Source of the DNA: Halovivax asiaticus JCM 14624
Lineage (GTDB): Archaea > Halobacteriota > Halobacteria > Halobacteriales > Natrialbaceae
Direction of reading: 5' to 3'
Length of the DNA: 47,548 bases
NCBI RefSeq assembly: GCF_000337515.1
Contig: NZ_AOIQ01000006.1
Coordinates: 506,911 to 554,458, forward strand
Both the position numbers and the translations under genes were made by a program. Each line of letters opens with the position of its first letter. Positions within the stretch are counted from its first letter, which is position 1. The notes beneath the pieces are model-generated. The model was not told where the DNA came from. It was given only the letters and a program-made list of their open reading frames with translations, and made no database searches. Below are positions 36,908 to 46,132 of the stretch, one piece after another.

Positions 36908-37750
36908 TCAACTGATATCGGCCCGTTCGAAGCGGAGGGACCCGAGCACGAGCGGGATGAGGATCCAGGCCAGTAGCACGGGAAAGCCGATCCAGTCTTG
37001 AAGGTAGACGGCACTCGATTCCGGGGTTCGCGTGAGTTCGGAGAACGCGGGGACGACGGCTTGCCTCGCGTACTGAAAGGCCGTCACTGGATTCAAAACG
37101 TTGATGACCTGCATCCAGTTCGGAAGTTGGCTACCGGCGGGGAGCGACGGGCCGATGAAGAGCAGTTGAAGGGCGAGCAGAACCGTGTCCCAGAGGGCGA
37201 GAAACAGCAGGGAAAGGAATGCGGTACCCACCAGTGCTCGGAGACGCGAGCGCATCCAGGCGGAAAAGCCAACCGAGATGGCGACGAACACGCCGCCGTG
37301 AATCGCCGTCAGAACCGCGGTCAGAAGGAACGCCGTCGTGTCGAAATCCGCGTACGTCGATACCGCGACGAGCCAAACCGCGACACTAGCCGTCAGTGTC
37401 GCCGTTGCGACGACCGAGAAGCGGCCGACGAATTTGCCGAACACGACCTCGCGGCGCGTATTGGGGAGACTCAGCGCCATTTTGATGCTCCCCCGTTCTC
37501 GCGGCCCCGCGATCGCCTGATACCCAGCCAAGAGCCCGAGAATCGGGATGAACACCGTTCCAGGCTGCGTGAGGCTGTTCAATAGCGCGAGGGTGCTCGT
37601 CGGCGTTCCCTCTCGCAGGCCGAGCTTCGGGACCCATCGAATGCTGGCGAAGAAAACGGCCGTGAGGGTAAAGAGTAGGCCCGTCGCGAGCAGCGTATAC
37701 GAGCGACGTAATTCTCGATACTCCTTCCGTACGATTGCAGTGACGCTCAT
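36908..37750 (-). CDS. ABC-2 type transporter permease
   Basis: 280 residues with six hydrophobic segments in the ABC-2/NosY pattern: an N-terminal cytoplasmic start VRKEYRELRRSYTLLATGLL, a cytoplasmic motif PRERGSIKMALSLPNTRREVVFGKFVGR after the second helix, which couples to the ATPase, and four further helices. These proteins need a separate ATP-binding subunit, and none is encoded next to it here, so it is an orphan or works with an ATPase elsewhere. The Xre-type regulator upstream is 91 nt away in the same direction. Confidence 0.85.
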   Translation of the reverse strand: MSVTAIVRKEYRELRRSYTLLATGLLFTLTAVFFASIRWVPKLGLREGTPTSTLALLNSLTQPGTVFIPILGLLAGYQAIAGPRERGSIKMALSLPNTRREVVFGKFVGRFSVVATATLTASVAVWLVAVSTYADFDTTAFLLTAVLTAIHGGVFVAISVGFSAWMRSRLRALVGTAFLSLLFLALWDTVLLALQLLFIGPSLPAGSQLPNWMQVINVLNPVTAFQYARQAVVPAFSELTRTPESSAVYLQDWIGFPVLLAWILIPLVLGSLRFERADIS

Positions 37751-37841
37751 TCTGCCCTCGCGGAGACGTTCGATCGGGTGCTGCCGCGCCCGTCACGAGG
37801 AGGGGACGAAATTCGGTGCACAGTTGCTATTTGGTGGGGTC

Positions 37842-38033
37842 TTACTCAGGTTCGAATATGTCTTCGATGTTGCAGTCGAAGTGATGGGCCAACGCAAACG
37901 CCAGTTCCAGTGATGGATCGTATCGATTTCGTTCGATCGCATTGATGGTTTGTCGGGTAACGTCTACCACCTCGGCGAGTTCGCCTTGACTGAGCACTTC
38001 GTCCTCACGCCGAGCGGTGAGATCGGTCTGCAT
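37842..38033 (-). CDS. Xre-family helix-turn-helix regulator
   Basis: 63 residues, consisting of little more than one HTH_3 domain: LSQGELAEVVDVTRQTINAIERNRYDPSLELAFALAHHFDCNIEDIF. This is the widespread short regulator found beside small membrane proteins or ABC transporters in archaea and Firmicutes. Its ATG follows the stop of a 30-codon frame by 3 nt, suggesting translational coupling. It may control the ABC-2 permease gene downstream. Confidence 0.85.
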   Translation of the reverse strand: MQTDLTARREDEVLSQGELAEVVDVTRQTINAIERNRYDPSLELAFALAHHFDCNIEDIFEPE

Positions 38034-38036
38034 GGA

Positions 38037-38129
38037 TCATCCACGCCGTTTCGCGATACCGATGCACACCCCGTACAGGACAAAGGGCGCTGACAGAGTG
38101 AGGAACGAGTCTGTGTTCGTGGCCGTCAT
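38037..38129 (-). CDS. Possible 30-codon coupled leader or truncated membrane protein
   Basis: An ATG at 38129 opens a 30-residue frame with a hydrophobic stretch (FLTLSAPFVLYGVCIGIAKRRG) ending 3 nt before the regulator gene. A T/A-rich box (reverse strand, about 38168-38175) lies upstream. It may be a genuine microprotein or the remnant of the small membrane protein that normally precedes such regulators. Confidence 0.35.
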   Translation of the reverse strand: MTATNTDSFLTLSAPFVLYGVCIGIAKRRG

Positions 38130-38464
38130 TGCGGACCCCTCGTCATTCAGTAAAGAGTGTTTTACATCAGGTGATAAAACTGACGACCACTCCCGATTGG
38201 AAGCGACGGTGGCGGACGTAGTACCCCCAACGTCGACGTCGGGTCCGATGGGACCGGAGACAGCCACGAATCCGTTCGGCTGAGACGTGGGACCGACCGA
38301 CGATCGGTTAACGGGACGTCTCACCGCCGAGTTCGCTGCAACTGGCGACGGTTCGGGTGTCGGAGTCGCGTCCGACGGCATCAGTCCCCCGACGGCCACA
38401 CCAGCCCTCCCCGGCGTCGATTGCTGAGCGTAACTGTTACCCACGTCGACACCAACAGCACGAC
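38130..38464. other. Intergenic region between divergent regulator and M48 protease genes
   Basis: 335 nt with no convincing gene. The part next to 38130 carries AT-rich promoter-like DNA for the minus-strand regulator. The remainder is GC-rich, with open frames on both strands that I regard as background. Confidence 0.5.
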
Positions 38465-39775
38465 ATGATCGATCTCGTGCCGATTGGCGAGTATCCCCTC
38501 GCCCACGCAGCCTTTCTGCTACTGGTCGTCGGATCTTCCGCATTCTTCAGTTATCTCGCCATATTGAACGTCCGACACGGCCGGGCGACGCTCGAACGCG
38601 AACGCGAGTGGGTCCAGTCGATGTTCGACGTGGACGACCCAGATCAGGTCAGCGCCTACCACCGAGCGAAGACGACGATCGGCCAGGTTCAGTCGTGGTT
38701 CACGCTCGCCGTCGTACTTCTCGCCCTCTACACCGGCGTTGCCGGGGGCGTCGTCACGTGGTTACAGGGCCTCGACTACGGACCAGTCCTCACGGGAAGT
38801 GCGTTCTTCGTCGCAGTGCTGATCGGCACGCAAGCGCTCTCGCTCCCGGGCGACCTCTACGACACGTTCGTCGTGGAGGAACGCTTCGGGTTCAACAATC
38901 AGACGCCGAGCCTCTTCGTTCGGGATCTCCTGATCCAGTTGCTCATCAGTGCGGTTCTCGTCGGCGCACTATCCGCCGCCATCCTCGCTACCGTCGAAAC
39001 ACTCCCGACCCTGTGGCCGGTCGCCGCGCTCGCCATCTTCGCCGGGTTCTCCCTCGCGATGCTCGTCGTCTACCCACGGGTGATCGCCCCGCTGTTCAAC
39101 GACTTCGAACCCGTCGAGTCGGGCGAACTTCGCGACGGTGTCGAGCGCGTGTTCGACCGCGCCGGCTTCACCTGCGATGACGTCTACGTCATGGACGCGA
39201 GCCGACGATCCGGCCACTCGAACGCGTACTTCGTCGGCTTCGGACGGACGAAGCGGGTCGTCCTCTACGACACGCTCGTCGAGCAGATGGAGCTGCGGCA
39301 GTTAGAGAGCGTCCTCGCTCACGAACTCGCCCACTGGAAGCGCGCACACATCTGGAAGCAGTTCGTCGCCAGTCTGGCACGCATCGGGGTCGCGCTGGCC
39401 GTCCTCTGGGTGCTCCTGGACGCGACCTGGCTCTACGCCATGTTCGACCTGCCACAGACGCCGTACGTCGGGCTGGCGCTCGGGGCGCTCTGGGTCTCGC
39501 CACTGCTCGACCTGACGAGTCCGCTCGTCAATCGTCTCTCGCTCGCCCACGAGCGGGAAGCCGACGCGTTCGCCACCGATGTCATGGGTGACGGCGAGCC
39601 GCTCGTCGGTGCGCTCGCCAGTCTGACCGGTGAGAACCTCTCCAACCCGTTCCCGCACCCCCTGTACGCCACGTTCCACTACGACCACCCGCCGATCCCC
39701 GAGAGAATCCGCTACATCCGGGGACTCACCTCCGAAGAAGTGGACGAGACGGCCTCGATCGTTGATGGAAGCTGA
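38465..39775 (+). CDS. M48 family metalloprotease, Ste24/CAAX protease 1-like
   Basis: 436 residues. It has several membrane helices and the zinc-protease motif HELAH (in LAHELAHWKRAH) near residue 288, with the third zinc ligand in HEREADAFATD near residue 363. The order and length match Ste24-type proteases: N-terminal helices, the VVEERFGFNNQTP block, then the catalytic core between helices. In archaea these probably degrade or process membrane proteins; CAAX prenylation is not expected. ATG 38465 is used because the longer frame from 38357 has no membrane-like start. A GGGTG-AA-CACCC dyad followed by ATTTTT at 39871-39888 may end the transcript. Confidence 0.88.
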   Translation: MIDLVPIGEYPLAHAAFLLLVVGSSAFFSYLAILNVRHGRATLEREREWVQSMFDVDDPDQVSAYHRAKTTIGQVQSWFTLAVVLLALYTGVAGGVVTWLQGLDYGPVLTGSAFFVAVLIGTQALSLPGDLYDTFVVEERFGFNNQTPSLFVRDLLIQLLISAVLVGALSAAILATVETLPTLWPVAALAIFAGFSLAMLVVYPRVIAPLFNDFEPVESGELRDGVERVFDRAGFTCDDVYVMDASRRSGHSNAYFVGFGRTKRVVLYDTLVEQMELRQLESVLAHELAHWKRAHIWKQFVASLARIGVALAVLWVLLDATWLYAMFDLPQTPYVGLALGALWVSPLLDLTSPLVNRLSLAHEREADAFATDVMGDGEPLVGALASLTGENLSNPFPHPLYATFHYDHPPIPERIRYIRGLTSEEVDETASIVDGS

Positions 39776-39994
39776 CCACAGTACTGGATCAGAATACTGA
39801 GATACAGATCGATAGCAACGACATGTGAAACATCGGCCCCAGAAGGTGGTGTATTCTGAAGCAGCATCGGGGGTGAACACCCATTTTTCGAGGACCACTG
39901 CCGAACGAAATACGTACCATTTTGCACAGTTTATGTGTTCAGAACCAAGGTTCATAATATCGAATGCTGGTTACATGTGCACCAAGCCACAATA

Positions 39995-40582
39995 ATGAGG
40001 CGAAGAAACTACTTAGGAACGATTGGTGCAGGCACAGTCTATCCGCTCACCAGCGGTTGTCTGAGTGCCGCTAACGCGTCTTACAGCATCTCCGATGGGT
40101 GCAGTTCCGATACCTGTCCAGATGCGATCACACACGACGCCGAAATCGTCGACGGTGGCTACGCCGACGAGGAGACGCCGCTCACGATCTCGACACGAAT
40201 AACGAATTCAACGAGCGAGTCGATCACGTACGCGGACCGACGACTCGTGCATATGGATTGCGTTCGGAGCACGGACGACCAGTTCGCGCTGTACGCGGTT
40301 GATCGGCTCGACGGCGGGGATACCGAGAACAACGAGTTCACAGGGGACTGCTGGCGGGCCACCGTTGGTTGCATCTCCGATCTGCTCGTCCGGAGTCGTG
40401 AACTCGCACCCGAGGAATCGGCTGAACGGGCGCTCTACGTACTCGTTCCCGAAGAGCAACCGTGCCCGGAAGACTCGCCCGGCCAAATACGGTTCAGGAC
40501 GGCTGGGACGGTCCGGCGAACTGACGACGAAGACGGAACCGAAACGTCGTTCGAGTGGACCGTCACGCTGGAGCAGTCGTGA
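39995..40582 (+). CDS. Tat-type lipoprotein, function unknown
   Basis: 195 residues. The start MRRRNYLGTIGAGTV with consecutive arginines and the lipobox TSGC (Cys22) indicate export and lipid anchoring. The mature part contains about ten cysteines, unusual for haloarchaeal extracellular proteins, and a beta-rich pattern (ISTRITNSTSESITY, ALYVLVP). The ligand is unknown. The DNA around its start is more AT-rich than the neighbourhood. Confidence 0.72.
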   Translation: MRRRNYLGTIGAGTVYPLTSGCLSAANASYSISDGCSSDTCPDAITHDAEIVDGGYADEETPLTISTRITNSTSESITYADRRLVHMDCVRSTDDQFALYAVDRLDGGDTENNEFTGDCWRATVGCISDLLVRSRELAPEESAERALYVLVPEEQPCPEDSPGQIRFRTAGTVRRTDDEDGTETSFEWTVTLEQS

Positions 40583-40639
40583 CCAGTACTGGGGCCCGCC
40601 GCCGATGGGCTCTGGGACTGGAGACGACCCAAATCCGAC

Positions 40640-41767
40640 TCAGTCGATGAGTCGACGATACCGCTCGCCAGCATCGTTGTCTTCCCCCAGAGCCGCCCGA
40701 ATTCGTGGGGAAACCCACTCGCGATCCGCGGCCGAGTTCGCCGCCGCCCCGTTGCCGCGTAGTTCCGCCGACAGGAATCGCTCGTAGACCGGCAATCGCT
40801 CGGTGAGCGCCAATCCGACGTCGTCGGCGATCGAGCGTAGTTCGTCCAGCGCCGGCCAGGCGTACTCGGGATTGACGTGGTCGTCGGTCACCGGAGAGAC
40901 GCCACCCAGATCGTCGACGCCGCAATCGATCAGTTCCCTGACGGGGGCCAGATTCGGCGGCGCCTGGACGGACACGTCGTCGGGGAGCGCGACGCGAGCC
41001 ATCGCCGTCACCCGCCGCATGGTCGCGAGATCCGGCGTCCCACCGTTCCAGCGCTCGTTGTTCCGGACCGGCTGGATGATGACCTCCTGGACGTGGCCGT
41101 AGCGGCCGTGTAAGTCGCGAATGGCGAGCAAACTCTCCGCACGGTCTCGCCACCCGTCACCGATACCGACGAGAATGCCTGTCGTGAACGGGACGGCGAG
41201 TTCGCCGGCCGTCCGGATGGTCGCCAGACGCTGACCGGGTTCCTTTCGCCGCGGTCCAGCGTGAGCGTCGACGTCCGCCGTCGTCTCGAGCATCACGCCC
41301 ATGCTCGCGTTGACGTCTGCGACGCGTCCCATCTGTTCGCGCGTCTGGTCGCCGGGGTTCGAATGTGGGAGGAGCCCTTCTTCCAGCGCAACCTCGCAGG
41401 CGGCCCGGAGGTAGTCGTGGATCGAGTCGTACCCCCACTCCTCGAGCTGGGCGTGGATCTCGGTGTAGCGCTCGTCCGGGTCGTCACCGAAGGTGAACAA
41501 CGCTTCTGTGCAGCCCGCGTCGGCGCCACGTCGACAGATGTCGCGGACCTCGGCGAGCGAGAGGAGCGATGCCGCACCCGGCGGGTCGAAGTAGGTGCAG
41601 TACGTGCACGTGTATCGACAGGCCGTCGTCAGCGGAACGAACACGTTCCGGGCGTAGGTGAGCTCCGTCGGGGCCGCGACGTCCTCGGGCATCACCTCCA
41701 GCAGTCGCTCGACGTCGGTCTCGTCGATCGACACGTCGACGTCGTAACGGGCCGCTCCCGGAATCAT
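40640..41767 (-). CDS. cofG: FO synthase subunit CofG (7,8-didemethyl-8-hydroxy-5-deazariboflavin synthase)
   Basis: 375 residues, a radical-SAM protein with the cluster motif CxxxCxxC (CRYTCTYC) near residue 53. It is followed by GCTEALFTFGDDPDERY, a GVMLETTADVD block and the NNERWNG region near residue 238, characteristic of CofG. With CofH (not in this window) it makes the FO chromophore of coenzyme F420 from tyrosine and 5-amino-6-ribitylaminouracil. The cofC gene lies upstream, 66 nt away, in the same direction, so the two are probably co-transcribed. Confidence 0.93.
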   Translation of the reverse strand: MIPGAARYDVDVSIDETDVERLLEVMPEDVAAPTELTYARNVFVPLTTACRYTCTYCTYFDPPGAASLLSLAEVRDICRRGADAGCTEALFTFGDDPDERYTEIHAQLEEWGYDSIHDYLRAACEVALEEGLLPHSNPGDQTREQMGRVADVNASMGVMLETTADVDAHAGPRRKEPGQRLATIRTAGELAVPFTTGILVGIGDGWRDRAESLLAIRDLHGRYGHVQEVIIQPVRNNERWNGGTPDLATMRRVTAMARVALPDDVSVQAPPNLAPVRELIDCGVDDLGGVSPVTDDHVNPEYAWPALDELRSIADDVGLALTERLPVYERFLSAELRGNGAAANSAADREWVSPRIRAALGEDNDAGERYRRLID

Positions 41768-41833
41768 TCACCGAAGTGTTCGAGCCTGACGGGATAAATC
41801 GTCTCGTTCCGGCCGACTATGACGGGGCCTGCG

Positions 41834-42478
41834 TCACCCTACTCGACCGGTCCGAGAGACCGTCACCCGCCCCTCGTCGGCCGTGACCAGTTCGAACCCC
41901 GCCTCGACGAGGAATTCGCGAGTTCGACCGTCGCCGTGACAAAGGACCTCGACGAGGTCGGCCGGTTCGTCGACGTCCGTCGCGAGCCGGAACGAATCGA
42001 CGACGCCGAGCGTCGCATCGACCGACGACGCGATCGCCCGATGATCGAGGTACGACGTCCCGTGGTAGTCGACCCGGAAGTCGGGGTGACGAGTGACGAA
42101 CGCGTTCGTGCCACCGCCGCGCCCCGGTGCGAAGACGACGTCGCCGTTCGCCTCGAACAGTCGGTCGAGCGCCGTCACCGTCGCCAGGGCCAGGTCGGCC
42201 ATCACGACCGCGATCGGGTCGTCGTCCCCAGATGCGTCGAAGTGACTCTCGAGTAGATCGTTGACGGCAGCGTCGAGCGACCGCTCGTCGACCGTCACCG
42301 GCACGTCGACCGACACCGGCCCCGTCGCGAGGACCCTTGGGTCGTGCCCTGTCTCGGCGACGGCATCGACGACGTCTCGCAGCATCGTCCGGGCGAAGTG
42401 GCGACGCTCGTCCGCAGCGAGCGCCGACGAGAGACGCGTCTTGGGAGCGTCGGCCGCGAACGGGACGAACACCTGCAT
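41834..42478 (-). CDS. cofC: CofC, 2-phospho-L-lactate (or phosphoenolpyruvate) guanylyltransferase
   Basis: 214 residues. The nucleotidyltransferase start [22 protein letters not shown] replaces the usual PxK..KTRL motif of this family, and the donor loop [11 protein letters not shown] near residue 139 is diagnostic for CofC. It activates 2-phospholactate or phosphoenolpyruvate with GTP for transfer to FO by CofD in coenzyme F420 synthesis. It is directly upstream of cofG on the same strand. Confidence 0.93.
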   Translation of the reverse strand: MQVFVPFAADAPKTRLSSALAADERRHFARTMLRDVVDAVAETGHDPRVLATGPVSVDVPVTVDERSLDAAVNDLLESHFDASGDDDPIAVVMADLALATVTALDRLFEANGDVVFAPGRGGGTNAFVTRHPDFRVDYHGTSYLDHRAIASSVDATLGVVDSFRLATDVDEPADLVEVLCHGDGRTREFLVEAGFELVTADEGRVTVSRTGRVG

Positions 42479-42592
42479 GTGACACAGCGTCGTCGGTCGG
42501 CACCCAAAAACACGTCGCCACAGCGGTCACTCACGGCTGGAGTCCGCAAGAAATCACGCAAAACGATGATCGCTCGAACGAGCCGCCCCCAG

Positions 42593-43780
42593 TTAGAACA
42601 GCGGCTCCAGATCTTCGGTGTCGTCCTGGACGAGATCCTCCAGGTTGTCTTCACTTTCCGCCTGAATGTCCTCCATATTGTCCTGCGCCTCGATGGCGAC
42701 CTGCTGGAGGCGCTTGATCCGCGGGACGTTCGTCACGCCCGAAAGGAGGATCGAAGCGGAGACTTCCGGAATCTCTCGCGGGTAGTCGCCCCCGCGGACT
42801 TCCATACTGCCGGTTTCCTCTTCGAGCCACTTGCGACCGCGCTCGATGCCCTTCCGATTCAGGTGATCCGAGGGCCCCGAGAGAACGAGCAGCGCGCGCT
42901 CGGCGCCGTCGATCTCACAGGGGAGCGTGAGGCGACCGAGGGCGGCTTTGCGGACGAGACTCGTGATGCGGTTGGTCGTGTTGGCCGCGTCGAGGCCGTC
43001 GTCGCCGCCACCGCCGCTCCCGCCGGTGAATTTCGAGAGGAGCCCGCCGGACGAGGCGGTCAGATCGACCTCTTCGGATGCGTACCCGACGGTCGAGACG
43101 CCGCCGCCGGAGAGCGTGTTGATGATCTCCGAAGAGTCGACGACGCTCTCTGCGACCTCCTGGCCGGCCTGCACTTCGCCGGCACCGAAGAGGACGCCGA
43201 AACGACGGACGATCTCCTCGTTGATCTGGCTGTATCCACCCTCGACGGACTCGCCGGCCGAGCGCCAGGAGTCGTTGTCGAAGACGAGCAGGTTGTCGAC
43301 CTCACGAACGAACGTCTGGAACGAGCGGGCGGCATTCAAGGTGTAGATGCCGCCTTCGTCGGTGCCGGGTAAGATCCCGAGTCCGTAGACGGGGATCGTG
43401 TAAATTCGCTTCAGGTGTTTCGCGAGAACCGGTGCGCCACCGGATCCCGTCCCGCCACCCATGCCGGCCACGACGAGGAAGGCGTCGACCTCGTGGGTCG
43501 GGATCGAGTCGACCGCGTTCTGGACCTCGTCGATGTCCTCCTCGGCGACTTCCGCGCCGAGCTCGTTGTCCGCACCTACGCCGTGGCCTTTCACCCGTGC
43601 CTGTCCGATGAGGACACGGTTTTCCTGTGGAATTCGGTCGAGGCCCATGAGGTCCGCCTTCGCCGTGTTCACGGCGATCGCAGAGCGGACGATACCGCTG
43701 TTCGTTCGATCGTCGTAATCGAGGAATCGATCGACGACCTTCCCTCCGGCCTGCCCGAATCCGATCATCGCCAGTTTCAT
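42593..43780 (-). CDS. cetZ1: Tubulin/FtsZ-like cytoskeletal GTPase CetZ1
   Basis: 395 residues, the size of Haloferax CetZ1, which controls rod-cell shape and motility. The start MKLAMIGFGQAGGK gives the first nucleotide-binding loop and GMGGGTGSGGAPV near residue 110 the tubulin signature. NTLSGGGVSTVG and LDAANTTNRITSLVRKAALGRLTLPC are near-identical to other CetZ1 proteins, and the protein ends in an acidic tail with DLEPLF. The ATG at 43780 is the family start; the longer frame from 43915 is not. A TATA box (reverse-strand TTTATATC, 43822-43829) lies 42-49 nt upstream. Confidence 0.95.
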   Translation of the reverse strand: MKLAMIGFGQAGGKVVDRFLDYDDRTNSGIVRSAIAVNTAKADLMGLDRIPQENRVLIGQARVKGHGVGADNELGAEVAEEDIDEVQNAVDSIPTHEVDAFLVVAGMGGGTGSGGAPVLAKHLKRIYTIPVYGLGILPGTDEGGIYTLNAARSFQTFVREVDNLLVFDNDSWRSAGESVEGGYSQINEEIVRRFGVLFGAGEVQAGQEVAESVVDSSEIINTLSGGGVSTVGYASEEVDLTASSGGLLSKFTGGSGGGGDDGLDAANTTNRITSLVRKAALGRLTLPCEIDGAERALLVLSGPSDHLNRKGIERGRKWLEEETGSMEVRGGDYPREIPEVSASILLSGVTNVPRIKRLQQVAIEAQDNMEDIQAESEDNLEDLVQDDTEDLEPLF

Positions 43781-44068
43781 TGATTCTGGGGGCTCCGTTG
43801 GCAGTGAACAGTAGCAAGAAGGATATAAACCTTGTGTCTGGCTGACTTTCACGTTCGCTACAGTATCTTCCCAAATCGCAAGCAGTCGCGGAGTTTTTGA
43901 GTAATACTCACCCATCGTTCCCAGAATATATCTCCGGATCGAGGCGCAGTATTATCGTGTTCTGGCCCACCAGTTCACGCTTGAAATGAGGGGCAGCTAT
44001 TCGTCTCGGCAACTTAGTGGCAGAAGGGATATGGAAACGGTGGGTCAGCCGCCACCATCGGCCGACTG

Positions 44069-44968
44069 TTAGTTGCGGGCCGCGGGAGTATCGACGCCGA
44101 GATAGTCCGCGAGTGACCTGAGATCACTCGCCTCGACGCCGAATGCATCGATCGCGTTCCGGTCGACGGTGTTGTCCACCGAGAGCCCCTGCGCCTGTTC
44201 GGGCCCAAATGGAACGAACGGGACGGGACCCGCAAGCGTCAATCCGAGTTTCGAGAGCGCCATCGGAATCGGAACGATCCGGACCGATTGGTCACGGGAG
44301 GCGTAGAACAGCCGCGTCACGTCGGCCAATGTGAGGCGATCGGGGCCACCCAGCTCATACGTTTCGCCGGCGTGCGGGCCGTCGACACAATCGGCGAGCA
44401 TCGGCGCCAGATCCCCGATCCAGATCGGCTGAAAGCGCATTCGGCCACCGGCCGGCAAGGGCGTGACGTACGCCGTCGTCGTCGCGTCGACGAACGAGAG
44501 GAACTCGCTATTCTCGCCGAAGACCACCGATGGCCTGACGATCACCGTCTCGAGCGGGGCCGCCTCGACGGCGACCTCGGCCCGGTGTTTGACTCGCAGG
44601 TGTTCTGTCGGCGCGTCGGGCCCCGATCCGAGGCCGCTCAGCTGACAGAAGCGATCGACACTCGCAGACTCGGCTGCTGCGAGCAGGTTTTCGGTTCCGC
44701 CGAGGTGGATGGCCTCGTGCGACAACCCGCTCGGCGTCTGGAACAGCGGCGACAGCGCGACGAGGTTGTACACCGCGTCCCGGCCCGCCACGACAGCCTC
44801 GACCGATTCTCGGTCCGTGACGTCACCGGCGACCCCCTCCACGCCGGCCGGTAGCGACGACGACTCCGGCGATCGAGCCATCGCCGTCACGTCGTGACCG
44901 CGTTCGGCGAGCCGCTCACACAACGCCGTTCCGATGAACCCGGTACCGCCGGCGACGAGGACATCCAT
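44069..44968 (-). CDS. NDUFA9-like atypical SDR (NAD(P)-binding epimerase family)
   Basis: 299 residues with the Rossmann loop GGTGFIGTALCERL at the N-terminus and the atypical-SDR pattern seen in the complex I NDUFA9-like group: GRDAVYNLVALSPLFQT, then VDRFCQLSGLG, HLRVKHRAEVAV (the active-site Tyr is replaced by HLRVK) and IVRPSVVFGE. Members bind NAD(P) tightly, and their role in haloarchaea is unclear; quinone or nucleotide-sugar chemistry has been suggested. The gene is monocistronic, divergent from tmk with 129 nt between them. Confidence 0.82.
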   Translation of the reverse strand: MDVLVAGGTGFIGTALCERLAERGHDVTAMARSPESSSLPAGVEGVAGDVTDRESVEAVVAGRDAVYNLVALSPLFQTPSGLSHEAIHLGGTENLLAAAESASVDRFCQLSGLGSGPDAPTEHLRVKHRAEVAVEAAPLETVIVRPSVVFGENSEFLSFVDATTTAYVTPLPAGGRMRFQPIWIGDLAPMLADCVDGPHAGETYELGGPDRLTLADVTRLFYASRDQSVRIVPIPMALSKLGLTLAGPVPFVPFGPEQAQGLSVDNTVDRNAIDAFGVEASDLRSLADYLGVDTPAARN

Positions 44969-45097
44969 ACCGACCAGAGGCGGGCCAGCCGGATATATTT
45001 CACTGCAGACACGTCGAGTCTGGAGACGGGGACCACCGGTTCGGGCACCGCCCGCCTACTCGACAGAATCTTGTAGCCGCCGCCGTGAGTCGCGGAC

Positions 45098-45715
45098 ATG
45101 CTGGTCACGCTGGAGGGGATCGACGGAAGCGGAAAGACGACGGTGTGGGAGGCGCTGCAAGCGGAGTATCCCGACGCGACGTTTACCCGGGAGCCGACGG
45201 ACTCGTGGTACGGCGAGGCCGTTTCCCGCTCGATCGGCGACGACGACGCTGACCCGCTCGCCGAACTCTTCCTCTACACCGCCGACCACGCCGATCACCT
45301 CTCGCGCGTGATCGAGCCGGCGCTCGAACGCGACGAACTCGTCATCTCCGATCGGTACGCCGATTCACGCTACGCCTACCAAGGAGCGACCCTCGATGGC
45401 GTCCTCGATCGCCCGATGGAGTACGTTCGAGGGATCCACGCCCCGTTCACGATCGAGCCCGATCTGACGTTATACTTCGATCTCGATCCGGAGACCGGCG
45501 CCGGTCGGGCCGGGGCGACTAACAAGTTCGAGCGCGCACAATTGCTCGGGGACGTCCGAGCGAATTACGAGCGACTCCTCGAGAGGGAACCGTACCGATT
45601 TATCAGACTCGACGCGACGCGTCCACCCGAAACCGTCATCGAAAGCGCAATCGACGTCCTGAACGAGCAGATCGACGCTCGCGGACCGGGCGATGAACGG
45701 CCGCCGACCGAGTAG
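45098..45715 (+). CDS. tmk: Thymidylate kinase
   Basis: 205 residues. The P-loop [10 protein letters not shown] is at residues 6-15, the substrate motif [13 protein letters not shown] near residue 86, and a LID-like basic region lies near residue 145 ([10 protein letters not shown]). It phosphorylates dTMP to dTDP for DNA synthesis. The length is normal. It is convergent with the small Lrp-domain gene, 46 nt apart. Confidence 0.93.
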   Translation: MLVTLEGIDGSGKTTVWEALQAEYPDATFTREPTDSWYGEAVSRSIGDDDADPLAELFLYTADHADHLSRVIEPALERDELVISDRYADSRYAYQGATLDGVLDRPMEYVRGIHAPFTIEPDLTLYFDLDPETGAGRAGATNKFERAQLLGDVRANYERLLEREPYRFIRLDATRPPETVIESAIDVLNEQIDARGPGDERPPTE

Positions 45716-45761
45716 TCGACGACGTCACAGTCGATCCGACCGATCGAGCGTCACGTCACCC

Positions 45762-45992
45762 CTAGTCCATCGCGACGTAGGACTTCGTATCGAGAATCCC
45801 ATCGAGCGACTGCAACTCCGACGAGACGGTCTCGAGTACGTCGTGTACCGCTTCCGCCTCGACTTCGGCGATCACGTCGTAGTTTCCGGCGACGATGTGG
45901 GCGTCGGAGATCAGTTCGATCGAACGGATCGTCGCGAGCAGTCCCTCCGACTTGCCCGCAGAGGTCTTCACAAGCACGTACGCATGGACCAT
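45762..45992 (-). CDS. Stand-alone Lrp/AsnC ligand-binding (RAM) domain protein, copy 1
   Basis: 76 residues, with no helix-turn-helix: only the RAM fold that in Lrp/AsnC regulators binds amino acids and forms dimers or octamers. The pattern AYVLVKT, HIVAGNYDVIAEVEA and SYVAMD matches such single-domain proteins. ATG 45992 is chosen over an in-frame ATG at 46016 because the conserved MVxAYVxVK begins there. It is a clear paralogue of copy 2 beyond the adjacent TrkA-type gene, from which it is transcribed divergently, so the two may respond to one ligand. Its function is inferred. Confidence 0.82.
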   Translation of the reverse strand: MVHAYVLVKTSAGKSEGLLATIRSIELISDAHIVAGNYDVIAEVEAEAVHDVLETVSSELQSLDGILDTKSYVAMD

Positions 45993-46132
45993 CAGACCCG
46001 TGGTACCATTTGGCACGACTAAAGCGTTTGGGACAACTCAGGAGCTGAACTACCGGTATTACCATCGGGGTTTTCCGAATCAGGTGTATTTGAGGGCAAC
46101 ATTATTCACGGGTGCACGCGTACCCCATATCC

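Noticed and set aside
38037-38543. 168-codon minus-strand frame across the regulator/M48 intergenic region
   Set aside because: Only its last 30 codons have an ATG, promoter-like DNA and coupling to the next gene; the rest lacks coding character.
42344-43372. 342-codon open frame opposite cetZ1
   Set aside because: Antisense shadow of cetZ1; no family resemblance.
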